The position numbers and the translations under genes were made by a program. Shown in pieces: positions 31,110-37,716 of a stretch of DNA of 37,716 nt. Positions within the stretch are counted from its first letter, which is position 1. Every line of letters begins with the position of its first letter. The notes below the pieces were generated by a model. That model saw only the letters and a list, made by a program, of their open reading frames with translations, made no database searches and was not told where the DNA came from. The stretch is from positions 1 to 37,716 of the forward strand of contig JBAWZF010000026.1 in NCBI GenBank assembly GCA_037143175.1, written 5' to 3'. Source of the DNA: a bacterium (lineage in GTDB: Bacteria; Verrucomicrobiota; Kiritimatiellia; CAIKKV01; CAITUY01).

Positions 31110-31809
31110 TCGTGGGGATAGTGGGTGAAGGTAATGCGCTAAGTTGTGTGTTTTCGCGAAGGGCCAGGGTGGTCATGACCTTGATGACGTAGACTTGGGT
31201 TTGAGGGGGGAGGTATGGGGCGATGGCTTCGTATTCACTGGTCTCATGCTTTTTCAGCAGTCTTCCCACGCATCCTTCCCCGGCATTATAGGCAGCGACG
31301 GCCAGAGTCCAATCACTGAACTGAGCATAAAGTTTTGCAAGATATCGGGCGGCGGCTTTGGCGCTTTTTTCCGGTTCAGCACGAAAATCATCGGCCTCTT
31401 TCAGAAGGCCGAATCGTCTGGCGGCCTCCCTTTTGAACTGGAATAAACCCCGTGCGCCTGAGCCACTGACGGCGTTGGTGTTAAGCATGGATTCAACTTC
31501 GGCTACCCATGCCAGTTCCTGGGGTAAACCTTCAATGACAAACCATCTTTTTAATTCTGGAATAAGCACTTTGGCATGATCCGGAAGCGTGCTTTGGGCC
31601 TGTCGCTTGGCCCACAGGCCCCCCTTGACAATGCAGGGCCATCGGTTTTTTTCGAAATGCGGATCAAGGAGGGGGGCATCCTCGAATTTTAATTCAAGTT
31701 TGGGGCAGACTTCTGGAGTGTTGGGTGCCGGATATAACTCCAGGCAGGGAGTGCCCTGGGCGATTCCAGACAGGAGAAAGATGAATAATAGAACCGAAGG
31801 TGCTGTCAC
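31090..31809 (-). CDS. Lytic transglycosylase, SLT domain
   Basis: A 239-aa exported murein lytic transglycosylase. A signal peptide covers residues 1-20 (LLFIFLLSGIAQG). The SLT domain shows the catalytic glutamate in AEVESMLN (Glu106), then SGARGLFQF and AVAAYNAGEG, the usual motifs. It cleaves peptidoglycan between MurNAc and GlcNAc with 1,6-anhydro product. The start is GTG 31809, 11 bp after the stop of the 643-aa gene, so the two are probably one operon. Convergent 20-bp overlap with the helicase gene. No LysM or membrane anchor is visible. Confidence 0.9.
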   Translation of the reverse strand: MTAPSVLLFIFLLSGIAQGTPCLELYPAPNTPEVCPKLELKFEDAPLLDPHFEKNRWPCIVKGGLWAKRQAQSTLPDHAKVLIPELKRWFVIEGLPQELAWVAEVESMLNTNAVSGSGARGLFQFKREAARRFGLLKEADDFRAEPEKSAKAAARYLAKLYAQFSDWTLAVAAYNAGEGCVGRLLKKHETSEYEAIAPYLPPQTQVYVIKVMTTLALRENTQLSALPSPTIPTINPIGN

Positions 31810-31820
31810 TGGGTGTATGA

Positions 31821-33752
31821 TTATTTCGTGAACTCTTTCCGGATGGAACTTTCCAGGTTGGCGGGCTTAGTGTGGTTCAGTCTGTCCAAAACACGCTCCC
31901 ACCGATACGCAAAACTTCCTCGCTCATCGCGTGGGCGATGTTTAAAGAGCATGTCGAAAGCCCGCTTTCGCAAGCGATAGTCCTGCTGGATATGCAGCAC
32001 CCGCTCGACAAAAGAGGCGAGATAGGCATCTATCACGGCTTGGGGCGATGGAAAGAATGGAATCCGCCGGAGAATGGGAGCGGCATAGGAGCTGGCAAAA
32101 GTGTCCAGAGGTGAGAAATAGTCGGTAAAGGTACCGGTGTGATCCGAGACAATGAGTTCGGTGGGGAAGCCAGAACTATTTTCAAGAATGACTTCATCGC
32201 CATCATCGAAAAGCACCGAGTTCTGTAGGTTCATGCGCCCGACAATCAGGCTGGATGCCGCCGCTTTTCCAAGTAACTCGGCAAATTTGATGCAATAGGC
32301 GGGATTCAAAAATCGAGATCGTGGAATTTTGTCGCTTGCCAGCCCGGGGAGATAGTCGCGCTCGAAATAGGTAGACCAGATGAGTTGTCCATCATACCGG
32401 GTACCCCGGTAATGTTCGCTGATTTTACGGGTGGTCATGCGGGGCGGTAGATTCATGCCAAGCTGGCGGCAGCCCAGCCGCCGGTCAAGGATGTACTCGG
32501 TATACTCCTCCGCTTCCATGATCGAGGGGAGCAGGTCTTTTCCTTCATTAAGATGTTCCCGGATTCCCCACTTTTGCATGCGGCTGATGCGGACAACAGG
32601 GCGGTCAATATTTGCCTGTTTAACTTCCGAGACGTAGACATCCCGACGTCCCGCGCTTGTTGGGCGTCGGGAAAGGGAGCCTATGACCCGGCCGATGTTG
32701 ACGTATTCGATATCGCCAAATTCCCTGACGAAATTAAAAATAAACCCCCGTGCTTTTTCGTCACACAACATTTGTAAGTCAGGCGATTCCGGATGGCGGT
32801 CGAGTTCGTCAAAAATGGAGTCGAATATAAGTTCGCCTTCTTCAATTTTGCCGCCAGGCAGCCATTCGATTTGCATGAAGAATTCAGGACTCAACCCCAG
32901 TAACACTTCTTCGGGAATCGTTTTGTCGTGTTGGCCGAGAAGTGCAGAAAACATCATGTTCCGCCATTGCACATCCTCGATATTATCCTCGCGTAATTCC
33001 GAGGGAACGGCCTCGCGAAAGGCATCTTTAAGGGTTTCGTAGCAGGTGCGGATGGGGCCCTCAAGCGCATGGGAAAAACGGGTGTGGGTAAAGGTTTTGT
33101 CGGCAGCAAAGAACGCGACCTCTGGATGAGCCATACGGTTGTATTTGCCGGAATAGTCACGGATCTCAATGAGATGGCTTTTTAACTCGGCGTCTGGAAG
33201 GTTGCCGAGGTTGCAAAACTGTTGAAAGCTGATGAAGCGTGTTCCCGTGTCGCGGCTGTAGTAATAGATGGCTTTACCCCCGATCGGGGTAATAGAGGCA
33301 TGAATCATCCGCTTCATTTCATCAGGCGTTTGGGGCAGTGAGGCAATTCGCCAATTCTCGCCACGACTCTTAATGCCTGAGCGGACTTTCTCATTCATGA
33401 GGTTCAGGAACTTGATTTTTTGTTTGGACACCAATTCCTGCAACAGCTCATCAGCTTCGAAGGCGAGGGCCATATTTTCGGGATCGGGCCGGATCAGGAT
33501 GCCGCTGGAATCCATGATCAAGTCGACCGAATTCTGCCACTCGCGCATTTCGTCTTCTTCATCCAATTTGGGTTGGCCTGATGCGAGTCGTGTCGCATTA
33601 ATGTCGGCAATGTAGGCTATACTTTGAGTGGCATGGATGCCGGGCAGGGTCACCAGAGTTCGGCTTCGTGGAAAAAGAGTCCCAGTTCTGGATAGCAAAC
33701 GTCCTTCGCGATCAACAGCCAGAGGATGTGCGCCTAAAATTCGTATAGTCAT
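31821..33752 (-). CDS. Large protein of unknown function, possibly kinase-like
   Basis: A 643-aa soluble protein, with ATG 33752 preferred to TTG 33764. I do not recognise the family. A central stretch has HARFSHALEGP-like acidic/aromatic patches (TFTHTRFSHALEGPIRTC). The C-terminal half reads LIVGRMNLQNSVLFDDGDEVI, which faintly recalls the catalytic-loop and DFG region of aminoglycoside-kinase-like folds (GR-x-N-x-x-N then an acidic strand), but the expected HxD is absent. There is no signal peptide or membrane span. The gene is divergent from the ATP-grasp/Mur-ligase pair, 100 bp away, and is followed by a lytic transglycosylase, so a cell-envelope or peptide-ligation role is possible. Confidence 0.7.
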   Translation of the reverse strand: MTIRILGAHPLAVDREGRLLSRTGTLFPRSRTLVTLPGIHATQSIAYIADINATRLASGQPKLDEEDEMREWQNSVDLIMDSSGILIRPDPENMALAFEADELLQELVSKQKIKFLNLMNEKVRSGIKSRGENWRIASLPQTPDEMKRMIHASITPIGGKAIYYYSRDTGTRFISFQQFCNLGNLPDAELKSHLIEIRDYSGKYNRMAHPEVAFFAADKTFTHTRFSHALEGPIRTCYETLKDAFREAVPSELREDNIEDVQWRNMMFSALLGQHDKTIPEEVLLGLSPEFFMQIEWLPGGKIEEGELIFDSIFDELDRHPESPDLQMLCDEKARGFIFNFVREFGDIEYVNIGRVIGSLSRRPTSAGRRDVYVSEVKQANIDRPVVRISRMQKWGIREHLNEGKDLLPSIMEAEEYTEYILDRRLGCRQLGMNLPPRMTTRKISEHYRGTRYDGQLIWSTYFERDYLPGLASDKIPRSRFLNPAYCIKFAELLGKAAASSLIVGRMNLQNSVLFDDGDEVILENSSGFPTELIVSDHTGTFTDYFSPLDTFASSYAAPILRRIPFFPSPQAVIDAYLASFVERVLHIQQDYRLRKRAFDMLFKHRPRDERGSFAYRWERVLDRLNHTKPANLESSIRKEFTK

Positions 33753-33852
33753 TACTTTTAACAATACTAACGTTTACTGGGGTTAAACAACAGTTCTTTA
33801 TAAGAATTTCTTTTCTTTATCCATCCCGTCCGATTCCCTAACATGGCTGCTT

Positions 33853-34776
33853 ATGAATTCCATTTATACCACGACGATTACCCGGGAGGCGCAGCGGCGC
33901 GGGATCGGGATTGAAGTCATCGATCCCGTGACACCTGTGTTTGTATTGAAGCATAAAGGCAAGCGGATCAGATGTTATAATGCCCTTACAGACCAGGTGG
34001 GCGCGGTGACCTTTCACATGACGCAAAGCAAGCGTCTGGCCAACATTTTTCTAAAATCAAACGGGTTCCCTGTGCCAGCCCAGCAGTCGTTTTCGGATTT
34101 GGCCGCCGCCAAAACTTTTTTGAAAAAGTACAAGACGATTGTAGTCAAGCCCTGTACCCAATGGGGGGGGCGCGGGGTTTCGGTGGCCGTTCGCACCCTG
34201 AAAGAGCTTTTCCTGGCGATTGAGTTTGCCCGGGAATATGAGGAAGAGATTGTGCTGGAGGAGTTCGTCAGCGGTGAGGATTATCGGCTCATTTTTGTGG
34301 ACTACCGGTATGTGGCGGCTATTCGCCGACGGGCTGCCCGAGTCACTGGTAATGGGCGGGATTCCATCCGTAAACTTATATTGGCTCAAAATCGAATCGA
34401 GCGGCAACAGGATCCCAGTCATGTGATTCCTTTGGATTCAGAGACGAGCCGTAATCTTACGGCGCTGGGATTGAAATGGGGGAGTGTGCCGAAGGCTGGG
34501 CGAGCGGTTCAGGTGCGACTCACCTCAAATTACCATACCGGTGGGAGCGTGGATATTGTCACCCGGGAGGTTAAGCCTGTTTTGGTGAAACTCGCGGCTC
34601 GGGCTGCCAAAAAGTTGGGTGTACCGGTGATTGGGATTGATTTTCTCGTTAACGAAAAGACCGGGAAATTCTGGTTAATCGAGTTGAGCCCCGATCTGGC
34701 CATATCTCCGCCTGAAGGGGATATTGTGGTTCGCCATTTCATCGATTATCTCTTCCCGGAGACGCGAGGACAATGA
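33853..34776 (+). CDS. ATP-grasp ligase, cyanophycin-synthetase-like
   Basis: A 307-aa ATP-grasp enzyme. An N-terminal lobe has KSNGFPVPAQ, followed by VVKPCTQWGGRGVSV (ATP/Mg loop), EEFVSGEDYRLIF, VTGNGRDSIRKLI and the C-terminal magnesium-binding region GIDFLVNEKTGKFWLIELSP. This is the ATP-grasp half of cyanophycin synthetase (CphA) and of GshB-like ligases, which join an amino acid or peptide to a carboxyl group through an acyl phosphate. CphA normally has this half and a Mur-ligase half in one chain; here the Mur half is the next gene, one base after the stop. The start is ATG 33853, without a clear ribosome binding site. Substrate unknown. Confidence 0.85.
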   Translation: MNSIYTTTITREAQRRGIGIEVIDPVTPVFVLKHKGKRIRCYNALTDQVGAVTFHMTQSKRLANIFLKSNGFPVPAQQSFSDLAAAKTFLKKYKTIVVKPCTQWGGRGVSVAVRTLKELFLAIEFAREYEEEIVLEEFVSGEDYRLIFVDYRYVAAIRRRAARVTGNGRDSIRKLILAQNRIERQQDPSHVIPLDSETSRNLTALGLKWGSVPKAGRAVQVRLTSNYHTGGSVDIVTREVKPVLVKLAARAAKKLGVPVIGIDFLVNEKTGKFWLIELSPDLAISPPEGDIVVRHFIDYLFPETRGQ

Positions 34777-34777
34777 T

Positions 34778-36112
34778 ATGACCACTGAAATGATAAAATC
34801 ATGCCATCTGGTAGGTGTGGCCGGAGTAGGAATGAATGCTCTGGCGCAGGCGCTTAGCGGCGGGGGATGGCGCGTGAGCGGGTCGGACCGGTATCAGGAT
34901 CAAGGCCAGGATCTTGAGGTGATTCACAAACTCAAGGAAGCGGGCATCCAATTTTATCCTCAGGATGGCCAGGGTGTGAAGCCGGATACGGGTGCCGTGG
35001 TGGTCAGCACGGCCATCGAACAGGATAATCCCGATATTGCGGCGGCTCAACGGTTGAAGGTTCCGGTTCGTCATCGCGCCGAAATGCTGGCGGAGCTGGT
35101 GGCGGGTAAAGAGGTGGTTGCCATTGCCGGGACATCCGGAAAAACAACAGTTACCGGAATGATGGGCTGGTTGTTGGAACAGTTGGGGGCAGATCCCACG
35201 GTGGTGAATGGGGGCGTGCTGGTCAATTGGGCTGATGCCACCCGTATTGGGAACGTCCGCACAGGGCAATCGCGGTTGTGTGTGATTGAGGCGGACGAGA
35301 GTGATCGGTCGTTGTTGAAATTTAATCCAGACTGGGCACTGATTACAAATATGTCTGCTGATCATTTCAGCCTTGAGGAGACCGAGCGTCTGTTCGCGCA
35401 GTTCAGGGGGCAGGTCCGGCGTGAGTGCATTGCCGGTTGGGATCCGGGAATGCCCTGGCAGGAAGTGTCACCGCAACTGGACAGGCGAGGTGTCCGATTT
35501 AAGTTTGAGGGGCTTGCGTTTGAGATCCCAATGCTGGGGGCGCACAATGCCGAAAATGCAATGCAGGCTGCGATGCTGTGCCGGCGTATGGGGTTCGGGC
35601 TCAAACCCATTCGGGATGCGTTGAGCCAGTTCAGGGGCATCCAGCGACGACTTGAACTGATCGGGGAAGCTGCCGGCGTGACCGTACTGGATGAATACGC
35701 TCATAATCCTGCAAAGATCGCGGCGGCCTGGCGGGCGGTCGCTCCCCATTACCGTCGCGTACTGGCGTTCTGGCGTCCGCATGGGTACAGGCCTCTGTCG
35801 CTGATGTTTGATGATCTGCTTGAAACCTTTGTGGAGGTGTGTCGGCCGAACGATAAACTCTACCTGCTGCCTGTCTACTACGCTGGCGGTACCGTCAGCA
35901 AGCAACGTGATGCGGATGAACTGGTTGCCAGATTACGGGAGCGCGGGGTTTCTGCCGAGTGGATGACTGAATATGAAGTGATGATGGCGGAGATCGTGGC
36001 GCAGGCAAAGAGCGGGGATGTTGTGCTTTGCATGGGGGCTCGTGATCCCGGTATTCCAAAGTTTGCCCGGGAGTTGGTAGTTAATTTGAAAAATATCGAG
36101 GCAAAAGGTTGA
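34778..36112 (+). CDS. Mur ligase, MurC-like
   Basis: A 444-aa ATP-dependent amino acid ligase of the Mur family. The N-terminal Rossmann-like part reads HLVGVAGVGMNALAQAL as in MurC and Mpl. The P-loop GTSGKTT spans residues 118-124. The middle domain has EADESD, TNMSADHF and GAHNAENAMQA; the C-terminal domain has VLDEYAHNPAKI. The start is ATG 34778, with GAGGA at 34766-34770; the upstream in-frame ATG at 34724 lies within the ATP-grasp gene. Together with the ATP-grasp gene it resembles a split CphA, although the N-terminus is closest to MurC. UDP-MurNAc:alanine ligation is the alternative reading, but MurC is usually in a dcw cluster, which is absent here. Confidence 0.88.
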   Translation: MTTEMIKSCHLVGVAGVGMNALAQALSGGGWRVSGSDRYQDQGQDLEVIHKLKEAGIQFYPQDGQGVKPDTGAVVVSTAIEQDNPDIAAAQRLKVPVRHRAEMLAELVAGKEVVAIAGTSGKTTVTGMMGWLLEQLGADPTVVNGGVLVNWADATRIGNVRTGQSRLCVIEADESDRSLLKFNPDWALITNMSADHFSLEETERLFAQFRGQVRRECIAGWDPGMPWQEVSPQLDRRGVRFKFEGLAFEIPMLGAHNAENAMQAAMLCRRMGFGLKPIRDALSQFRGIQRRLELIGEAAGVTVLDEYAHNPAKIAAAWRAVAPHYRRVLAFWRPHGYRPLSLMFDDLLETFVEVCRPNDKLYLLPVYYAGGTVSKQRDADELVARLRERGVSAEWMTEYEVMMAEIVAQAKSGDVVLCMGARDPGIPKFARELVVNLKNIEAKG

Positions 36113-36137
36113 CAATACACAAACAAGTCGGCAGTAT
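36109..36137 (+). promoter_or_regulatory. Candidate tRNA promoter
   Basis: TTGACA (36109-36114) overlaps the Mur-ligase stop codon; CAGTAT follows after 17 bases (36132-36137), 32 bp before the tRNA. Confidence 0.4.
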
Positions 36138-36169
36138 TGCGGCCCGTTTTACAGCGGAAGTTTTCTGAT

Positions 36170-36246
36170 GGGGGATTAGCTCAGTTTGGTAGAGCGCTTG
36201 AATGGCATTCAAGAGGTCGCGGGTTCGACCCCCGCATCCTCCACCA
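36170..36246 (+). tRNA. tRNA-Ala (GGC)
   Basis: A complete cloverleaf: acceptor GGGGGAT with ATCCTCC (one G-T pair), D arm GCTCAGTTTGGTAGAGC, anticodon stem-loop CTTGAATGGCATTCAAG with anticodon GGC, T arm CGGGTTCGACCCCCG and an encoded ACCA end. Confidence 0.96.
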
Positions 36247-36268
36247 TCAGAAAACACCTTAAAACCTA

Positions 36269-37333
36269 ATGAAGATGCATATGGAATTTCAGCCAGACTA
36301 TCGGCATTTTACGAACGTGATGCTGAACAAACGCCCCGTTCGCCTACCGCTGTACGAGCATATTGTCAACGCGGCATCCATGGAAAAGATTCTGGGCCTG
36401 CGCTTTGCCGAATTGGAAGGCGGAAACGCGAAGGATAAAGCCGAGTACTTTCACCAGCATTGTCGTTTCTTCCGCCAGATGACATACGACACGGTGTCGT
36501 ACGAAGTCTGTATCGGCGCGACGTTGCCGGGGAAGATGGCGATTTGCGGCGGCCAAGGTCCCATTCAATCCCGCTCGGACTTCAATGCCTATCCGTGGAA
36601 TGAATTGCCCCTGCTTTATTGGCGTTACGCTCGTCCGCGCCTGGACGCCCTCGTTGCCGCGCTACCGTCCGGCATGAAGGCGGTCGGCGGGGTCGGCAAC
36701 GGTGTGTTTGAACTGGCCGAAAGCCTGGTCGGGATGGAATACCTCCCTTTCATGGAAGTGGACGATCCGGATCTCTACGCCGACTTGTTCCGTGCTATCG
36801 GCGATCTGATGTGCGCCATTTGGGAGGAATTCATGCCGCGCTACGGAACGTACTTTGCGGCCTGCCGTTTTGGGGACGATCTCGGCTTCAAGTCGTCGCT
36901 TCTGACCAATCCGGCGACAGTTCGTGGGCACATCCTCCCGCAGTATCGCCGTGTGATTGACATCGTGCATTCCGGTAACGGACTATTTCTCTGGCATTCA
37001 TGCGGGTGTATCTTTGAAATCATGGACGACGTGATCGCCTTGGGGATCGACGCGAAACACTCGAATGAAGATTCAATCGCTCCGTTCGATCGCTGGATCA
37101 CGGCCTATGGCGACAGGATAGGTCTGTTGGGTGGCTTTGACATGGATTTCCTGTGCGGGAATACTCCGGACGTCATCTACGACAAGGTGCGTGAAGCGGG
37201 CAGACGATTCAGGAAGTCGTCGCAAGGGTATGCCTTGGGTTCAGGGAACTCCATTCCAGCCTATGTCCCGACCGACAACTACCTTGCCATGATCCGAGCG
37301 GCTCAGGATTTGCGGCAAGAAGAATCCACCTGA
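36269..37333 (+). CDS. URO-D superfamily protein with HxC metal site
   Basis: A 354-aa member of the uroporphyrinogen decarboxylase superfamily. It has the family N-terminus (NKRPVRLPLYEH), GDDLGFKSSLL (the usual active-site strand) and the zinc motif HSCG (His243, Cys245), as in MtaA-type methyltransferases and the first URO-D gene of this window. GLLGGFDMDFLCG and a C-terminal GYALGSGNSIP complete the pattern. The start is ATG 36269, ATG 36275 or ATG 36281; no clear ribosome binding site helps to choose. It is monocistronic: tRNA-Ala lies upstream and an intrinsic terminator downstream. The methyl donor and acceptor are unknown. Confidence 0.82.
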   Translation: MKMHMEFQPDYRHFTNVMLNKRPVRLPLYEHIVNAASMEKILGLRFAELEGGNAKDKAEYFHQHCRFFRQMTYDTVSYEVCIGATLPGKMAICGGQGPIQSRSDFNAYPWNELPLLYWRYARPRLDALVAALPSGMKAVGGVGNGVFELAESLVGMEYLPFMEVDDPDLYADLFRAIGDLMCAIWEEFMPRYGTYFAACRFGDDLGFKSSLLTNPATVRGHILPQYRRVIDIVHSGNGLFLWHSCGCIFEIMDDVIALGIDAKHSNEDSIAPFDRWITAYGDRIGLLGGFDMDFLCGNTPDVIYDKVREAGRRFRKSSQGYALGSGNSIPAYVPTDNYLAMIRAAQDLRQEEST

Positions 37334-37370
37334 ATCGGATCAAAAGTTTCGGGTTTCTATAGAGGGCCTG

Positions 37371-37393
37371 AAAGTCTCATGATGAGACTTTTT
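37371..37393 (+). terminator. Intrinsic terminator of the last URO-D gene
   Basis: AAAGTCTC (37371-37378), loop ATGAT and GAGACTTT (37384-37391), with a T-run to 37393. An 8-bp stem with a T-run fits a rho-independent terminator 38 bp after the stop codon. Confidence 0.85.
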
Positions 37394-37524
37394 CGCAACT
37401 CACTTATTTCTAACCTGTTACACAATGCGTCGTTTTGCAAGAGGACATGGGAGTTCTACTGTTAACCTGTCCCCGTTCCCGTCCCGGTACCGGCGATCGA
37501 TGCGGTTCTGAGACGACAGTTGGT

Positions 37525-37550
37525 CTGTTATGTTGAGCTCAACATAACAG
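37525..37550. promoter_or_regulatory. Perfect 26-bp palindrome
   Basis: CTGTTATGTTGAG followed at once by its exact complement. A 13-bp half-site without spacer is typical of a dimeric repressor operator rather than a terminator. The centre TTGAGCTCAA shares TTGAGC with the TTGAGCAA core found near the GntR/LacI regulator. The rest of 37394-37716 has no gene I can support. Confidence 0.7.
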
Positions 37551-37558
37551 GAATTATG

Positions 37559-37639
37559 GTAAGTGTAGCCGGTTAAGGGTAGTCGATTAAGGGTATCCGA
37601 GTAAGTGGGGCGGTTAAGAGTAGGAAGGTTAAGTGCGTG
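37559..37639 (+). repeat. Degenerate 14-bp tandem array
   Basis: Six units of 12-15 bp with the core (G/A)TTAAGGGTA-x-x-CG can be lined up: 37559, 37572, 37586, 37600, 37613 and 37628. The array starts nine bases after the 26-bp palindrome. Its spacing is irregular enough that binding sites or decayed repeats are both possible. Confidence 0.6.
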
Positions 37640-37716
37640 ATTATGGGTCTGTCCCCGGAGTCCGGGTGCGGTATTTCACGGATGGGGTGGCGCTGGGGAG
37701 TCGTGGGTTTGTGGAC

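Noticed and set aside
34778-36112. Housekeeping MurC
   Set aside because: The gene is coupled to an ATP-grasp ligase and is away from any cell-division cluster; the C-terminal motif reads DEYAHNP, not the DDYGHHP of typical MurC. Not excluded outright.
37440-37716. IS200/REP-type element suggested by CTGTCCCC words at 37466 and 37651
   Set aside because: The words are too short and no transposase or bounded repeat is visible.

Overview
This 37.7 kb window comes from a free-living or host-associated bacterium that degrades carbohydrates. By gene content it best fits the PVC group (Kiritimatiellota, Lentisphaerota or Verrucomicrobiota). The reasons are four uroporphyrinogen-decarboxylase-like (URO-D) genes placed among sugar and nucleoside genes, a GntR/LacI hybrid regulator, a GH29 fucosidase, secreted Thr/Asn-rich proteins, and hexamer-repeat hairpins between genes. 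No rRNA or marker gene is present, so this placement is inference.

Layout. (1) 0.2-6.1 kb: a decayed glycoside hydrolase, then a tight forward operon of a URO-D-like protein, an orphan PAS histidine kinase, an alpha-L-fucosidase and a tandem metallo-beta-lactamase-fold protein. (2) 6.2-8.5 kb: a reverse-strand GntR/LacI hybrid regulator and a MntA/HepT toxin-antitoxin pair, which sits between two copies of a 30-bp repeat. (3) 8.5-11.1 kb: two secreted proteins with similar C-terminal ends. (4) 11.1-15.2 kb: a GC-rich, fully overlapping operon of nucleoside hydrolase, two URO-D-like proteins and a ribokinase-family kinase, preceded by a hexamer-repeat inverted repeat. (5) 15.2-27.0 kb: a less GC-rich accessory island that looks like a defence locus. 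It holds a PLD-SNF2 helicase, a Fic protein, an internally deleted AlbA/RecG-like protein, a 1610-aa Eco57I-type methyltransferase fused to a DUF3800-like domain, a small possible BECR-fold nuclease, an EVE-domain protein and a GIY-YIG nuclease. (6) 27.0-37.3 kb: more ordinary chromosome with an aldo/keto reductase, a small conserved-looking protein, tRNA-Tyr, a UvrD-type helicase, a lytic transglycosylase, a 643-aa protein of unknown family, an ATP-grasp/Mur-ligase pair resembling a split cyanophycin synthetase, tRNA-Ala and a fourth URO-D-like gene. (7) 37.3-37.7 kb: non-coding, with a terminator, a perfect 26-bp palindrome and a degenerate 14-bp array.

How the genes work together. The island probably forms one restriction or anti-phage unit. 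The methyltransferase would mark self DNA, the PLD-helicase would be the motor and nuclease, and the EVE/GIY-YIG pair would sense and cut modified DNA. The ATGA or TGATG stop/start overlaps at 20866, 25695 and 26700 suggest co-translation of neighbouring genes. The nucleoside hydrolase and ribokinase-like kinase would release and phosphorylate ribose. The URO-D paralogues differ at their metal site: two keep an HxC motif typical of zinc methyltransferases (761-2008 and 36269-37333), and the two in the nucleoside operon have lost it. The ATP-grasp and Mur-ligase genes suggest an uncharacterised peptide-ligation pathway. No database search was possible, so all family names rest on motif recognition.
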